Of a stretch of 64,000 nucleotides of DNA, positions 43,958-55,979 are shown in pieces. Position 1 is the first letter of the stretch, and every line of letters begins with the position of its first letter. The stretch is from assembly GCF_040869045.1 (NCBI RefSeq), contig NC_090319.1, positions 302,796,998-302,860,997 of the forward strand, in the 5' to 3' direction. The position numbers and the translations under genes are program-made. This DNA is from Eurosta solidaginis (lineage: Eukaryota > Arthropoda > Insecta > Diptera > Tephritidae). The notes below the pieces were generated by a model that was not told the origin of the DNA, made no database searches, and was given only the letters and a program-made list of their open reading frames with translations.

Positions 43958-45261
43958 TTATTCTTTGAACAGGAGTTAAACTAGTTTAGAGTATACCATG
44001 GCGTATACGTAACATTTTGATTCAAAGAAAAATCCACCGCTATTTCAAAAACGGCTTAACCGATTTATATAAAATTTTGTATACTGGTATGTGCCACATT
44101 CTTCACTGTAAAAATTCTGCGAGGTTGCTAGCTATCTAAAATTTTCGTAAAATAAATGATTTTTAATGGGTAATGTGTTTATATTTTGGTTTTTGAAAAG
44201 CTGATTACTGTAGAAATTGTTGAAATTTCATATTCAAAATTAATTCAACAACATTATGTCTGCTTTAAAGGAAAAATCTCCCGCGACGTATGGACTCATT
44301 TTTATTAAGAAAATTTAGGAAATTCTTTAATTTTCTTTTTACTTACCTTTTTGCTGCATTGTCTCTGGGCCCAAAACTATCGGGAAGTTTTTAAATTTTA
44401 GCTCAAAAGACAGTGTTTTTTAAAAATTTAACTGAAGATTCCCCATCCCCTTTCGTTCCATTTTTCCAAATCCTACATCCGTGAAGCCCCTTGTGAAATT
44501 TTGTGTCTAGCATTCCACTCTTATTGGTCTCTGAAGTGCGTTTAAAATTACAAAATTTAAGCTTTCCTGGAAGTTACATAAAAAACGATCCAAAGATCCC
44601 AAACTTCGTATGATTTCTTTTATTATGCCAGCCTGCGCAACACCTAGCGGAATTTCTTTCTCCTTTTGTTGCATTGTCTTGGTCTTAAGAGTAATGTGTA
44701 AGGTTGCACCTTTTAGATAAAAAAATTATCCCAAAATACTGTATGAAATTTCTAAATATTTCGCCCCGACCACCACATATAGGTATTTTCCGCTTTTAAA
44801 AGCATTGTCGTCGGACTACCATGCATCTCAATGCAAATTCACTCAAACATTGGTTGCAAGGTTCCACCCTAGCTGTACAATTTTTCCAAATATCTGGGAC
44901 CCAGTGTCATCTAGTGAAACTGTCACATGTGCTTAACTGCCACTGTGATTTGAGAAAAGTTGAAAATTTCAGTTCTCTAGCATAGCGGGAAGTTATTTAA
45001 AGAAACGGTACCCAAACACAACTCCTAAGTGTTTTCAAATTACACGAGATATGTATCCATGATCCATCTAGCGGATTTTTTCCTGTTTTCCTGTGTGTAA
45101 GGTTTCAACTTTCTAGCTGAATGACAAGGTCATTAAAAATCGATCGAAAGATCCCATATTTTATGAAGAGATTTTATAAATATCTCTATGTATTTCGCTG
45201 CCCAAAAAAAAACGTATTAATCTCAATATTACAAATTAATAGGAGGACTCTAAGGCACCTC
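43958..45261. repeat. Degenerate repeated blocks, no gene
   Basis: Words of the type CATCTAGCGGAA and TTTTGTTGCATTGTCTTGG recur at about 44,356, 44,645-44,680, 44,800, 44,905, 45,065 and (past the R3 insert) 45,750-45,780. They mark an old tandem or nested repeat with a loose spacing of 150-400 bp. CAAAAACGGCTTAACCGATT near 44,047 is typical of insect interspersed repeats. R3 (45.26-45.66 kb) sits within it. Confidence 0.5.
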
Positions 45262-45661
45262 CAGCGGGTTAGGGGGTTAGAATATACCCGCGGTAGGTAT
45301 GCCTGTCGTAAGAGGCAACTAAAATACCAAACAGATTCAAGGGGTTGTGTAGCGCAACCTTTTCAGTTTGCCAGGGCAATATATAAATTCTCCAAACCCA
45401 ATTGTCAACCTCACCTATACGTGGCAAATCTTGTTGCATTAACAGCCGAGGCTCTGGTGACCCCGAACTCCTCATGGATCTAGAGGGTGGGAGGGCGGCA
45501 TGGCCTAGAAGGTCGTATGTGGTCATAAAAAAGCGTTCCCGAGATGGTCAGGCTTGGTACCGGAACGTACCGGATCTGCATTCGGCATAGGGCCATCAAC
45601 ATCGATAACACTCCCCAAGGCCTTCAAGGAGTGCCCTTATCACTACAACCCCAACAACAAC
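45262..45661 (+). repeat. R3 retroposon, near full length
   Basis: In order: AGCGGGTTAGGGGGTTAGAA, TACCCGCGGTAGGTATGCCT, GTCGTAAGAGGCAACTAAAA, TTGTGTAGCGCAACC, CCAATTGTCAACCTCACCTA, GCCGAGGCTCTGGTGACCCC, GGGTGGGAGGGCGGCATGGC, ACCGGAACGTACCGGATCTG, GGGCCATCAACATCGATAAC and a tail CCCCAACAACAACAG. There is no protein frame, and the CAA tail suggests LINE-driven copying. The 120-codon frame over its 5' half is a shadow. Confidence 0.85.
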
Positions 45662-46366
45662 AGAGCCTTAAGCCATGTTAAAACTATAAGGTCTCTAGGT
45701 GATCGGAAACTAGCTCAAAACTCGAATTTTTGGATCTCTGCACCATCTAGCGAAAGTTGTTTGCCTTATGTTGCATTGTCATCGGTTTCTGAACTTAAGC
45801 TCCACGCGTAATTAGTCAAAAACCAATTGCACAATGCTCAGTTTCGTATTAAAATTTGCAGACATACATGAAATGGGCCAAATATGAAGAAAGTAAAAAG
45901 ATTTTCTAGTTTATACGTATATTTTGATTGAGGTGTATGGGAGTGTAATATACTAGTACGCATCTAAACAAAAAATACGCTCCAATCATCGCATCAGAGT
46001 TTCGAAGTCCCAACTATTAATGACATCGAATTCACTCCTAACTTTTCAGGTGAGGAGAAACTCCCATACTTACCAGGTATGCGATTATAATTTTGGGTCA
46101 AGATTAAACCGATAACTTATATCAAGTTAGTGTAGGGTAAGATTAAGCACTCGCGTGCTATCCTTGACCGCACAACACTATATGGCTTAGAGTTTTCGTT
46201 GCTGTCTCGTAGCGGAACTAAATGCTGCTTTGGAGTGCGTTGCAAAGTATATCATTAACCACATTACGAATGACAGAGATCAAAGCTTAGATAAGCTGAC
46301 TTCAAGTTTTTGATGGAGAACTCCAATTTTACCCACTGCTTCAATGTAGAGCTGTAGAACTTGAGA

Positions 46367-46905
46367 TTACGATTACATTGCATAACGATTACTTTAATTG
46401 TAATCCTCTTACCAATACGATTACGACTACAATAATTGTTTCACACATTTTTCAGTTTACGATTACAGTAACTGTAATCATCAAATTTTACGATTACGAC
46501 TACTGTAATTGCATACCAAAAAAAAATGGTGTTTGTGATTACAGTAATTGTTTAGTGTTATTATTCCAGTGATCGTAATCATAAAATTTATAACTAAAAT
46601 TAAAGAAGTCGTAATCATATAATTTTTAGGGCTAAAGTTATTATTGTAAATGTAATTTTAAAGATATGTGATTATAACTATTTTAATTGTAATTGTACGA
46701 CTGTGGGGATAATAATTCAGGGTAACCGTAATCAAAAGATCCCCCACTCTGCTTTTTAACAGTGGTTATAATAACGATTTCGATGATAATATTTGTAGTT
46801 GATTAGTCTTAGGATTAAAATTACGGTAATCTTAGTCGCAGAAACGTCTAGATTACAATTACAGTAATCATAAAATAAATATAGAATTATAGGGATTACA
46901 ATAAT
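46367..46905. repeat. Cluster of GATTAC/GTAATC words
   Basis: Over about 540 bp GATTAC, ATTACAGTAATTG, GTAATC and close variants occur some 25 times on both strands, without a fixed period. It looks like an eroded simple repeat built on (GATTACAGTAAT). It is bounded on the right by an S1 SINE. Confidence 0.75.
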
Positions 46906-46916
46906 GGTAGTAAGTG

Positions 46917-47250
46917 TGGCCGCCGTAGTGTGATGGTAGCGTGCTTCGCCTACCACACCGACTCCGTGCAAAGCAACATCAAAATCTTAGATACAAGTTT
47001 TTTCAATTAAAAGAAAATTTGTCAAAGTGGGGTCACCCCTCGCGGTGTTTGGCAAGCACTCCGAGTGTATTTCTACCATGAAGAACTGTCAGTGAAAACT
47101 CATCGATCTTGCAGATGCCGTTCGGAGTCGGCATAAGGCAAGTAGGTCCCGTCCGGCCAATTTGTAGGAAAAACTAAAAGGAACACGACGCAAATCGGAA
47201 GAGAAACTTGGCCTTAAATCTCTTCGGAGGTTATCGTGCTTTACATTTAT
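46917..47250 (+). repeat. S1 SINE, full length with small deletion in the head
   Basis: GTGGCCGCCGTAGTGTGATG, GTAGCGTGCTTCGCCTACCA, then a gap where the B-box should be (CACACCGACTCCGTGCAAAG), then GGGGTCACCCCTCGCGGTGT, GATGCCGTTCGGAGTCGGCA, GTCCCGTCCGGCCAATTTGT and TTATCGTGCTTTACATTTAT. Confidence 0.9.
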
Positions 47251-48827
47251 TTTCATCATAAATAATCAAAAAGTGATCGTCCTGATGAATCCTAACTTGT
47301 CCAAGTCTGCTTCAAATTTGAGAAAATGGAAGTAAATTTTTTTATTATATTGTGCACACTTTTTTGTTTTGGTCCCATTGTGCAACGTTAATTATTTATG
47401 GCACCACAAACTTCCAATGCATAGCGATACCATTGATTTTGATGTATAAAGTTCTTTCATATATAAGTGGCATATGAAGTTACCGCCTACTGGTTGGACT
47501 CAACTTCTCTATTTATATAGCCAACCATGGGTGAGCTCAAAGTACAAATTGGAGGAATAGTTGCTCTTATTAGTCTCCCCTTATCGTCAAACTGCCTCTA
47601 TACAAAGACTAAAAAGCCAACCCACGTATTTTAAATATCCATAACTAAAAATTTAATAGCGTGAATATTAAAGTCAAGTTAGTGACAATCATCATAGCGC
47701 GTCTTAACCTATGATTAGACATGTTTAGCCCACCAATGTGTGAACACTGCAATTATGCGCCTCGTTGTTATAGTGTGACTATGTCATGAAATGTTATGGA
47801 CATGTGCAACCATTGCCACTTTTCAAAGGAATACGCACACACATACACATATACACATATCTGTCTGTGGCATAGCAGCACACTAATGACCCGTTTTGCT
47901 AACAATTTTTATTTTTTACCTTTTATCGTTTTTTAGCACTAATTATGGATGCACCAAGCATTGCGTTTTACCGCATTTGCAAACGTTTCACTTTTATATA
48001 CTCTTCTGTGTATGTATGTGTGTGTTTGCGTTTTAATTTAAGGCCTTCTATTTCAGTAGTCGACTTGATCAGTATGCCAAAATCATACCCTCAGACATAT
48101 GTATGTGTATGTGTGCATATAACGTGACCAGAAGCAATTAGTTTGGAAAGGTAATTTGCACAACAATTCATTTGGAAAATAATCGTCTATTATTTTGTTT
48201 GCGACAATTCGAAAGCAAAGCTACTCTTGCAGTAAATCGTAATGCCGCAATACATACATATTTATTTAGAACTTTTGACATTTTGTTGTTTTAAAAAATG
48301 TCAGTTACGAGTACATTTTTGCTATAAAATTGCTTTGTATGTTAATTTGCTGATGGCAAATGAATTTTTGGTTTGAATGCTCATATTTATGTATGTTGTC
48401 ATCGAAAAATTTGTAAGTATAATTTTTGTGCAGTGTTTCGAATTGAAATTGTCATGTTATTTGCGAAATTTAATATTTATTCATTAGCATACATAATCTG
48501 AAAATGAATGCATATATATGAGTGTAAACTGGAGCCTTGCACAAGTAATTAAAAGCAGAGTTAACATTTTACTTATCGATGTTACAGTTTTCGAGAGTAC
48601 ATCGGCTCAAATCCGCTAAAAGGTCTAAACTGACAAAAAGAAATTTTGCGATAAACGAGTTTTTGACTGAAAAAAGGCGTGGGCAACAAGTACTCGTGAA
48701 GTTCGATGTGTAAACATACAGGTGTATGTCTAGAAAACTAGTTACTTAAGTGAATAAATGCTGTTAAATGATAGAAATTTCGTTTCACAGAAGAAAAGAA
48801 AAAGTCGAGTTATCGATTTGTCATAGT
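47251..48827. other. Unique-looking spacer, no gene
   Basis: Moderately AT-rich with TATGTATGTGTGTG microsatellite bits near 48,008 and 48,100. The frame at 47,945-48,127 is microsatellite-driven. It resembles ordinary intron or intergenic DNA. Confidence 0.4.
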
Positions 48828-50196
48828 CAGGGGCGGATCCAGCACGATTTGTGGGGGGACGGCGGGGGAGGCGATTTAAGTCAACTTCCTAAGTAAGATA
48901 AAGTGACCTTCTAATTTTTCATACAAACACACATACATATCTACACTCATCTACAAAAGTCATCATCACTCAGATTTTTCAAGTTTTTATTAAGGTTTGC
49001 TTCGACCTTCATTATTTCTGATATTTTTATAAAAATTTGTGTTATTATATAACACTTTTCGGAGTGTTTGCCAAACCACTGTGGAGGGGCGATCCCGCTT
49101 AGAAATGCTTTTTTGTTATTGAATGAACTTTTTTCTCAAACTTTGATGTCGCTTTTGCGCGGGTCTTGAACCCAGCATCCTCGGTGTGGTAGTTGGAGTA
49201 CGCTACCACTACACCACGGCGCGGCCAGAGTTCGGAACCAGTAAAAGCAATAAGTTAAGCTTAAATTCCGGTTAAATAATTATAAGATGAAAATAAGAAG
49301 TGTTCACTTTGTTTTGGGAAAACCCTCATTTTTTATTCATCTTGATGAGAAAGTTTATGTTTCATGAAAAACATATGCTTATTGTGAACCCTAGACAACT
49401 TGTTGGAAAGGATATCTTATTATCCCGTTTTTTTGGGTTGTGTATTGAAAGCTCTTATACAGGTTTTGAAACATTATAAATATGTCAATTAGGCTAATTC
49501 ACGACTATTTTTATTAGTTATCTGAAAAATATTAAAAGTTTATTCACATTTAAGCAACTCTCCATATTAACCGAATTTCGAACCGGAGAAAGATAGGTTC
49601 CATCAACTACTAAGAGCTGCCCAAAGAACTATAGGTAGTCTTAATTTTACATATTTTTTTATCTTTATGTAGAATTATGTATAGTATAAGTCAGAGGGTG
49701 CCACAATTCCCAAAACAATGGCGATTTTCTGGCGTGAATGTGTTACTGCTGCCAAATTGTAACACATTAACGCGATGTGGGGACCGAAATTCGCAAAGGC
49801 CTATATAAAAAATCCTTCTTTTGTTTTTTCAAAAGGAATTCTTGTCCAGAAAAAAGATGTGGTGGGGCAACCGTGATCATGAAATAGTGTCCAAGGCTGC
49901 CAAATTTCAGCGAAAATACCAGAATGGAAAATTTTTTCTGCTGATTTTACAGCAAAACAAATGGAAATTGTAAATGAATATATAGCTAAACTATTCATTT
50001 CATAAAATATTTCAACCGAAGTATTATAAATTGCAGATCTTGGGAGGGGGGCGATTAGGACCATGTTATAGATTATACATACATGAAAGCTAAAAATTTA
50101 AAAATTTTATATGTAAGTAATAAAAACAAATTTTTATAATTTTCATAAGTTCCAGATCAGAGCGATCGCCCCCCTCGCCCCATGGCTCCGCCACTG
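48828..50196. mobile_element. hAT-type non-autonomous element, 1.37 kb
   Basis: The left end CAGGGGCGGATCCAGCACGA pairs loosely with the complement of the right end, CAGTGGCGGAGCCATGGGGC, and G-rich inner parts (GGGGGGACGGCGGGGGAGGC and GAGGGGGGCGATCGC) follow on both sides. CAGNGGCGGATCC ends are known for insect hAT elements. The 8-bp flanks GTCATAGT and ATTATAGT agree at 6 of 8 positions, fitting a worn target duplication. It holds an S1 SINE (minus) and no transposase. Confidence 0.65.
49053..49228 (-). repeat. S1 SINE, 5' half, nested in hAT
   Basis: On minus: GCGCCGTGGTGTAGTGGTAG, CGTACTCCAACTACCACACC, TGGGTTCAAGACCCGCGCAA (B-box), AGCGGGATCGCCCCTCCACA, GTTTGGCAAACACTCCGA. The 3' half is missing. 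Confidence 0.85.
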
Positions 50197-50214
50197 ATTA
50201 TAGTCATCGGCCTC

Positions 50215-50888
50215 TGATTAATTTCTTATCCGCTTGTTATCGACAGTTTACAGATACTTCCTCGATTTTGATCGGCATATTTTTCTCAGCGAACCAATGA
50301 GTCATTCACAACAGATCGAAAATACGTCGATAAGAAATTGGTAGCACTTCGATAAGAAATCTTTAAGTTTTCGATATCAAATTGATAAGCTTTTAATAAC
50401 GATCGATTACTTTCTCATAAGAAATCGATAATCTTCCGATAAAAGGTCAATCACTTTTCTATTAATAAGCGATGAATTTTCGATAGCAAATCGCTAATTT
50501 TTTGTAACATATTAAGGAAGAGGTACTTAAATACATTAAAAGCCTGCACATACAAAATTAGGCTGAAATATCATGCACAATAGATCTACACAAATATAGC
50601 ATTGCGTCCAGGCCTAATCGATAAGTAATTGATACACTGTTTGTAATATGTTAAAAAGTCTTTTATTCCACAGTAAATCGATAACAAGTCAATAATAAAT
50701 TATAAAGTTTTTGATAACAAATCAACAAATATTAATTAACAAACCGATAACTCGCCTTAACTTCGCCTATAAAATACCGATGTGCAACCGACATCTTATC
50801 GATTACAAACCGCTAGCATATAGATACTAAACTGATAAAACCCCGGTCGATTTCGGATTCGATATTAACCCTTCCGGATCCGCCCCTG
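50215..50888. repeat. CGATAA-rich repeat block ending in a second hAT-like terminus
   Basis: TCGATAAGAAATCGATAA-type words recur more than 20 times between 50,230 and 50,860, with GATAAC, TTATCGA and CTTATCGATT forms, and no fixed period. At 50,876-50,888 GGATCCGCCCCTG is a hAT-like right end facing left, whose partner would again be the CAGGGGCGGATCC at 48,828. That leaves two possible right ends for one left end. Confidence 0.6.
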
Positions 50889-51394
50889 CGTATATTCGTC
50901 AATCCTTGATAATTCTGCAATATGAAATATTATATGTTCTAAAGCCATGTTATTATCTTATCTGTCATTCGTAGTTCTACATTGTTTATATAAAGTACTA
51001 CCCTTTAAAATTCGTCAAAACCGAGTCTTAAGAGCCGGTTACATAAAGGGGGAAGCCCTTCATAATTTGAAAGGTTGAAATTAAACCTTTTTGAACTTTA
51101 CAAAAAACGTTTTTTAGTAATATGAGATCTTTAATTTCAGTAAAAAAAAAAAATTTTGAAATATTTTCCAAGCTCAGGTTCAATTAAACCTTTATCAAGT
51201 TCATTAAAATCTTGTCTAAGAACAATGCAACCTTTTTTCAAGCGGGGTTTTCATTAAAATGAAACCAATGTCAAGTAAAACATTTAAATTTTCAAGCATA
51301 TTCACATCCGGCAAAGGAATACAGATATACCCAACAACGCATGAACCTATGGCTGGTATTTTTGAGTTTACTACACTAACAAAAACAACAAAAA
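50889..51394. other. No gene; AGGTTNAATTAAACCT words
   Basis: AAAGGTTGAAATTAAACCTT near 51,070 and CAGGTTCAATTAAACCTTTA near 51,176 are related imperfect palindromes, perhaps remnants of a small repeat. Nothing else is seen. Confidence 0.35.
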
Positions 51395-53323
51395 ACAAGT
51401 AAGGAAGGTTATGTTCGGGTGTAACCGAACGTTACATACTCAGTTGAGAGCTATTGTGACAACATAAGGGAAAATAACCATGTAGGAAAATGAACCGAGG
51501 GAAACCCTGGAATGTGTTTGTATGACATGTGTATCAAATGAAAGGCATTAAGGAGTATTTTGTGAGGAGTGGGCCATAGTTCTATAGGTGGACGCCATTT
51601 AGGGATATCGCCATAAAGTTGGATCAGGGTTAACTCTAGAATTTGTTTGCAGGATATGGGTATCAAATGAAAGGTGTTAATGAGTATTTTAAAAGGGAGT
51701 AATCCTTAGTTCCATAGGTGGCCGCCGTTTCGAGATATCGCCATAAAGGTGGACCAGGGGTGACCCTAGAATTTGTTTGTACAATATGGGTATCAAATGA
51801 AAGGTGTTAATGAGTATTTTAAAAGGCGTGGGGCTTAGTTCTATAGGTGGACGCCTTTCCGAGATATCGCCATAAAGGTGGACCAGCGGTGACTTTAGAA
51901 TGTGTTTGTACGATATTGGTATCAAATTAAAGGTATTAATGAGAGCTTTAAAAGGGAGTGGTGGTAGTTGTATATGTGAAGGCGTTTTCCAGATATCGAC
52001 CAAAATGTGGACCAGGGTGACACAGAACATCATCTGTTGGATACCGCTAATTTATTTATGTATGTAATACCTGCCAAGATTTCAGGGGTTTTTTATTTCG
52101 CCCTGCATAACTTTTTCATTTTCTTCTACTTAATATGGTAGGTGTCACAACCATTTTACAAAGTTTTTTCTAAAGATATATTTCGCGTCAATAAACCAAT
52201 CCAATTACCATGTTTCATCCCTTTTTTCGTATTATGGCATTTTTTTTTCATTTTTTGTAATTTTCGATATCGAAAAAGTGGGCGTGGTCATAGTCGGATT
52301 TCGTTCATATTTTATACCAAGATAAAGTGAGTTCAGATAAGTACGTGAACTAAGTTTAGTAAAGATATGTCGATTTTTGCTTAAGTTATCGTGTAAACGG
52401 CCATGCGGAAGGACACGCGGACGACTGTGTATAAAAACTGAGCGTGGCTTTAACCGATTTCGCCCCTTTTCACAGAAAACAGTTAGCGTCATAAAGGCTA
52501 TACCCCTACCAAATTTCAAAAGGATTGGTAAATTTTTGTTCGACTTATGGCATTAAAAGTATCCTAGACAAATTAAATGAAAAAGGGCGAAGCCTCGCTC
52601 ATTTGCAATTTTCTTTTATTTTTGTGTTTTGTTGCACCATATCATTACTGGAGTTGAATGTTGACATAATTTATTTATATGCTGTAAAGATATTAAATTT
52701 TTTGTTAAAATTTTACTTTAAAAAATTTTTTTTTTAAAGTGGGCGTGGTCCTTCTCCGATTTTACTAATTTTTATTAAGCGTACATATAGTAATAGGAGT
52801 AACGTTTCTGCCAAATTTCATCATGATATCTTCAACGACTGCCAAATTACAGCTTGCAATATTTTTAAATTACCTTTTAAAAGTGGGCGGTGCCACGCCC
52901 ATTGTCCAAAGTTTTACTAATTTTATATTCTGTGTCATAAGTTCAACTCCCGTACCAAGTTTCATCGCTTTATCTGTCTTTGGTAATGAATTATCGCACT
53001 TTTTCGGTTTTTCGAAATTTTCGATATCGAAAAAGTGGGCGTGGTTATAGTCCGATGTCGTTCATTTTAAATAGCGATCTGAGATGAGTGCTCAGGAACC
53101 TACGTGGCAAATTTCATCAAGATACGTCAAAATTTACTCAAGTTATCGTGTTAACGGACGGACGGGCGGACGGACATGGCTCAATCAATTTTTTTTTTCG
53201 ATCCTGATGACTTTGATATATGGAAGTCTATATCTATCTCGATTCCTTTATACCTGTACAACCAACCGTTATCAAATCAAACTTAATATACTCTGTGAGC
53301 TCTGCTCAACTGAGTATAAAAAG
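51395..53323 (+). mobile_element. H1 element, full length, four minisatellite units
   Basis: ACAAGTAAGGAAGGTTATG, hairpin GTTCGG-GTGTAA-CCGAAC, arm ATACTCAGTTGAGAGC, about four 130-bp units (51,480-52,020), AAATGTGGACCAGGGTGACA, AAAAGTGGGCGTGGTCATAG, GGGCGAAGCCTCGCTC (the GGGCG/CGCCC pair is broken here), GGGCGGTGCCACGCCC, (ACGG)n-ACATGGCTCAATC and the end CTCTGCTCAACTGAGTATAA. It is close to the 34.8-kb copy over the unique half. Confidence 0.9.
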
Positions 53324-54182
53324 TGCTCCCGCTCACTTTCAAGTACATAACTAGATCCACATATCCAACAGTAAATAAACTAGAATTGAAGCCTCAATTA
53401 CATATACACATATATATAGGTTGTGTGAGAGAACAGGATTTGCTGAGAAAATTTAGCTAGTTAAAGGGCATAACATCATTAGAGAGTAAGTTGTTTTAAC
53501 TCTTGTACATTGTTGTTGTACACTGGCAAACAAAATTTCTTTAATTAAAACAACTGTAATAAGCAATTCTCTATATCCATTAAGAAATTGGTAAATTATA
53601 ACCACACACACATACATACACACACAGAACTTCCCGCATATCTTTATCAAACGACATTATTGTAAGTCATTGCATGCTTATGCGTACACCCATATATGTG
53701 CATGATGCGTACAAAACATCATTTCATTTATTATGAAGTCCGAAGTATGAATTTGATCTTCGTATTGTTACACTTTTGAGCTTTTCGTATTGACTTACAA
53801 TTCAATTTAATGGCATCACGTGCGTGACATTCCCCATTTTGTTTCTATTACTGTTAAGACTCAATCATTCACGTATGCACATTTGTATGTTTGTTTCTAT
53901 ATTATACAATACATACATATATGTATCTATATAAGTACTTATTTATAATAACATATGTAATTGAATGTGAACAGGACAGTCAAAGATATATTCAATTATA
54001 ATTTTGGAGCTCTTTTATTGACAAGTTTATTGATTACAATTTTCAGTAACTCAATATATTCCACATTTACAATATAATTTTGTTGGAGTGCTGGTTACAT
54101 AAATAGGAATTTGAATAAAATTAAAGAATGTGTAATTTAATTTTCAAAGAGAGAGCTTGGCATTTTCACGACTAGATTTAGC
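53324..54182. other. Unique-looking spacer, no gene
   Basis: AT-rich with a short ACACACACATACATACACAC microsatellite near 53,605. No recognised feature. Confidence 0.4.
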
Positions 54183-55705
54183 CTAAAAATTCAATCGATA
54201 CATCTCAGCTGTTAAATTAAGCTCGGATAAGTCATTGCCACCATGGCTATTCCTCTCCATATTCTCGTTTATGCCCCACATATCTGCCGAACTTATCAAA
54301 TGTGACATGCTATTGATGACATTGCCTGCCGAAAGTTCGCCAAGTTTTTGGGCGCAGTGTTCCCATTCGTAGAAGATGTGGCGTACATCGTCCATATTAC
54401 AGCAGTACAGGCAGCTCGTAATTTCAACCTTTCCCATTCTGTGTACTTATTTACGGAAGTAACTTTGTTCGGTTAGAAATTGGGTCAGGTAAAAGTTGAC
54501 CTCTCTATATAGTTCCTTCAACCATAGGTTCTACTCGAACGCCGCAGGTATTTGCAGCGCCTCTCTACGTAGGACCGAGGTGAGAACGGTTCGGTGCTAC
54601 TGGTGTTTCCTTTGTGCCTGCCTACTATATTTTGGCATTGTATAAGAATATTGAATCCGTGGCTGAGCAAGCATCTTCTTGTATATGCTTTGCGCCGCCT
54701 TTGTTTCCATTAATCTACTCAGTAATCTACTCAATAATTCTACTTACATTCGCTACTGTGTGCACAGCCCCCTGGCAGGTTCCTGGGATGTGCTCTGAGA
54801 AGAGTAGCATACTGACAAGCCTCACCCTTAGATATTCCGTTTTAGTGCGTGTTTCTATTTGCCGTCATAGTCGTCATATTCCTGGTAGCGGAAATTTGCT
54901 TATTCGTGAAAATTATAATCTCCGCTGCTCTGATTCTACCTGATGCGCGTGATCAGCCATCCATTTTTTTGCATTGCACATGAGCTGGTTTAGTTTAAGC
55001 TGCACCAGCTCGCAGCTCCGTGTTGTTATCACAGTTGCCATGTAGTAAGTTATACTCCTGAGATCGGAACTTAATACCGAATAATACTCGGCCGCTCCGC
55101 CATTTATTTTTACCTTTCTTTGAACGTGAGTGCTTTCATGCATTATATACTTTATACTTGTCTCCCAGGTAGTCTTTTAAGGTTTCTAGCAAATATTGCG
55201 GTCCTTTGAAAGTGCCTCATGCACGATGCTCCATCTGGCTGGGCTAGAAACATTTCTAGGACCCAGCGTGACCAGCAGGTCTTGCTCTGTTGCACACTAT
55301 CTCAGCTTTCTTGACTGAGTCTATCATATCTCCTATGACATCTTTTGTGGAGTTTCCTCTCTGAAATCCATGCTTTCCTCGAAACAATCATCGCCCGTCC
55401 TCTAACGCTTTCGTGAGGCGATGCTTCAGGAAACTCTACAATAATTTATCTGGAGCATCCACCATGCGCAGTAAGCGGTAATACAATGCAGAGTCGAGGT
55501 CTTTTTCCCTTTTGGAATGAAAATCAGCGTGTCGTCTTTCATTTGGTGCAGAAAGTTCTTTCTTCGAAACATTTGTTGCATATGTGCGCCTTAAGTTCTG
55601 GGCAGTTATACGCAGCTAGCCTAGTTGCTTTCATGGGCATTCCGTCGTGCCCTTGGGGCATGCGCGGTTCCAGGGGGGGGGGGGGACTTTGGCTATTGTC
55701 TGTAA

Positions 55706-55921
55706 TGAAATATATAATACTAATCTACATAGTAGTTACTTATCACGAAACGGATTTTTACTCATTTTTAATTTTTCTTGCTTTTTGACGTTATTATTAT
55801 ATGTATTTAAAAAAATGTTCCCCTCCCCCCCTAGAACGTAAAAAAGCAAGAAAAATTAAAAATTAGTAAAAATCCGTTTTGTGATAACAAACTACTATGT
55901 AGATTAGTATTATATATTTCA
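55706..55921. repeat. Hairpin: two 87-bp inverted arms inside the LINE relic
   Basis: Arm 55,706-55,792 (TGAAATATATAATACTAATC...GCTTTTTGACGTT) and arm 55,835-55,921 are reverse complements with about five mismatches. The loop is 42 bp with CCCCTCCCCCCCTAG. A run of 13 G lies just left at 55,673-55,685. It could be a small fold-back element or a recent local inverted duplication. Confidence 0.85.
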
Positions 55922-55979
55922 CTGGAAGACCCGGAAGACGTTGTCCTGCCCTACATTTGGCCTATCTGCATACATTTTA

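Noticed and set aside
45121..45483. 120-codon plus frame
   Set aside because: The second half is the 5' part of the R3 retroposon and the first half is degenerate repeat. No protein family match.
46917..46975. tRNA gene at SINE heads
   Set aside because: The tRNA-like heads recur in nine copies fused to the same body, so they are SINE heads.
54614..54943. 109-codon plus frame
   Set aside because: Antisense to the R1-like LINE relic, with no independent support.
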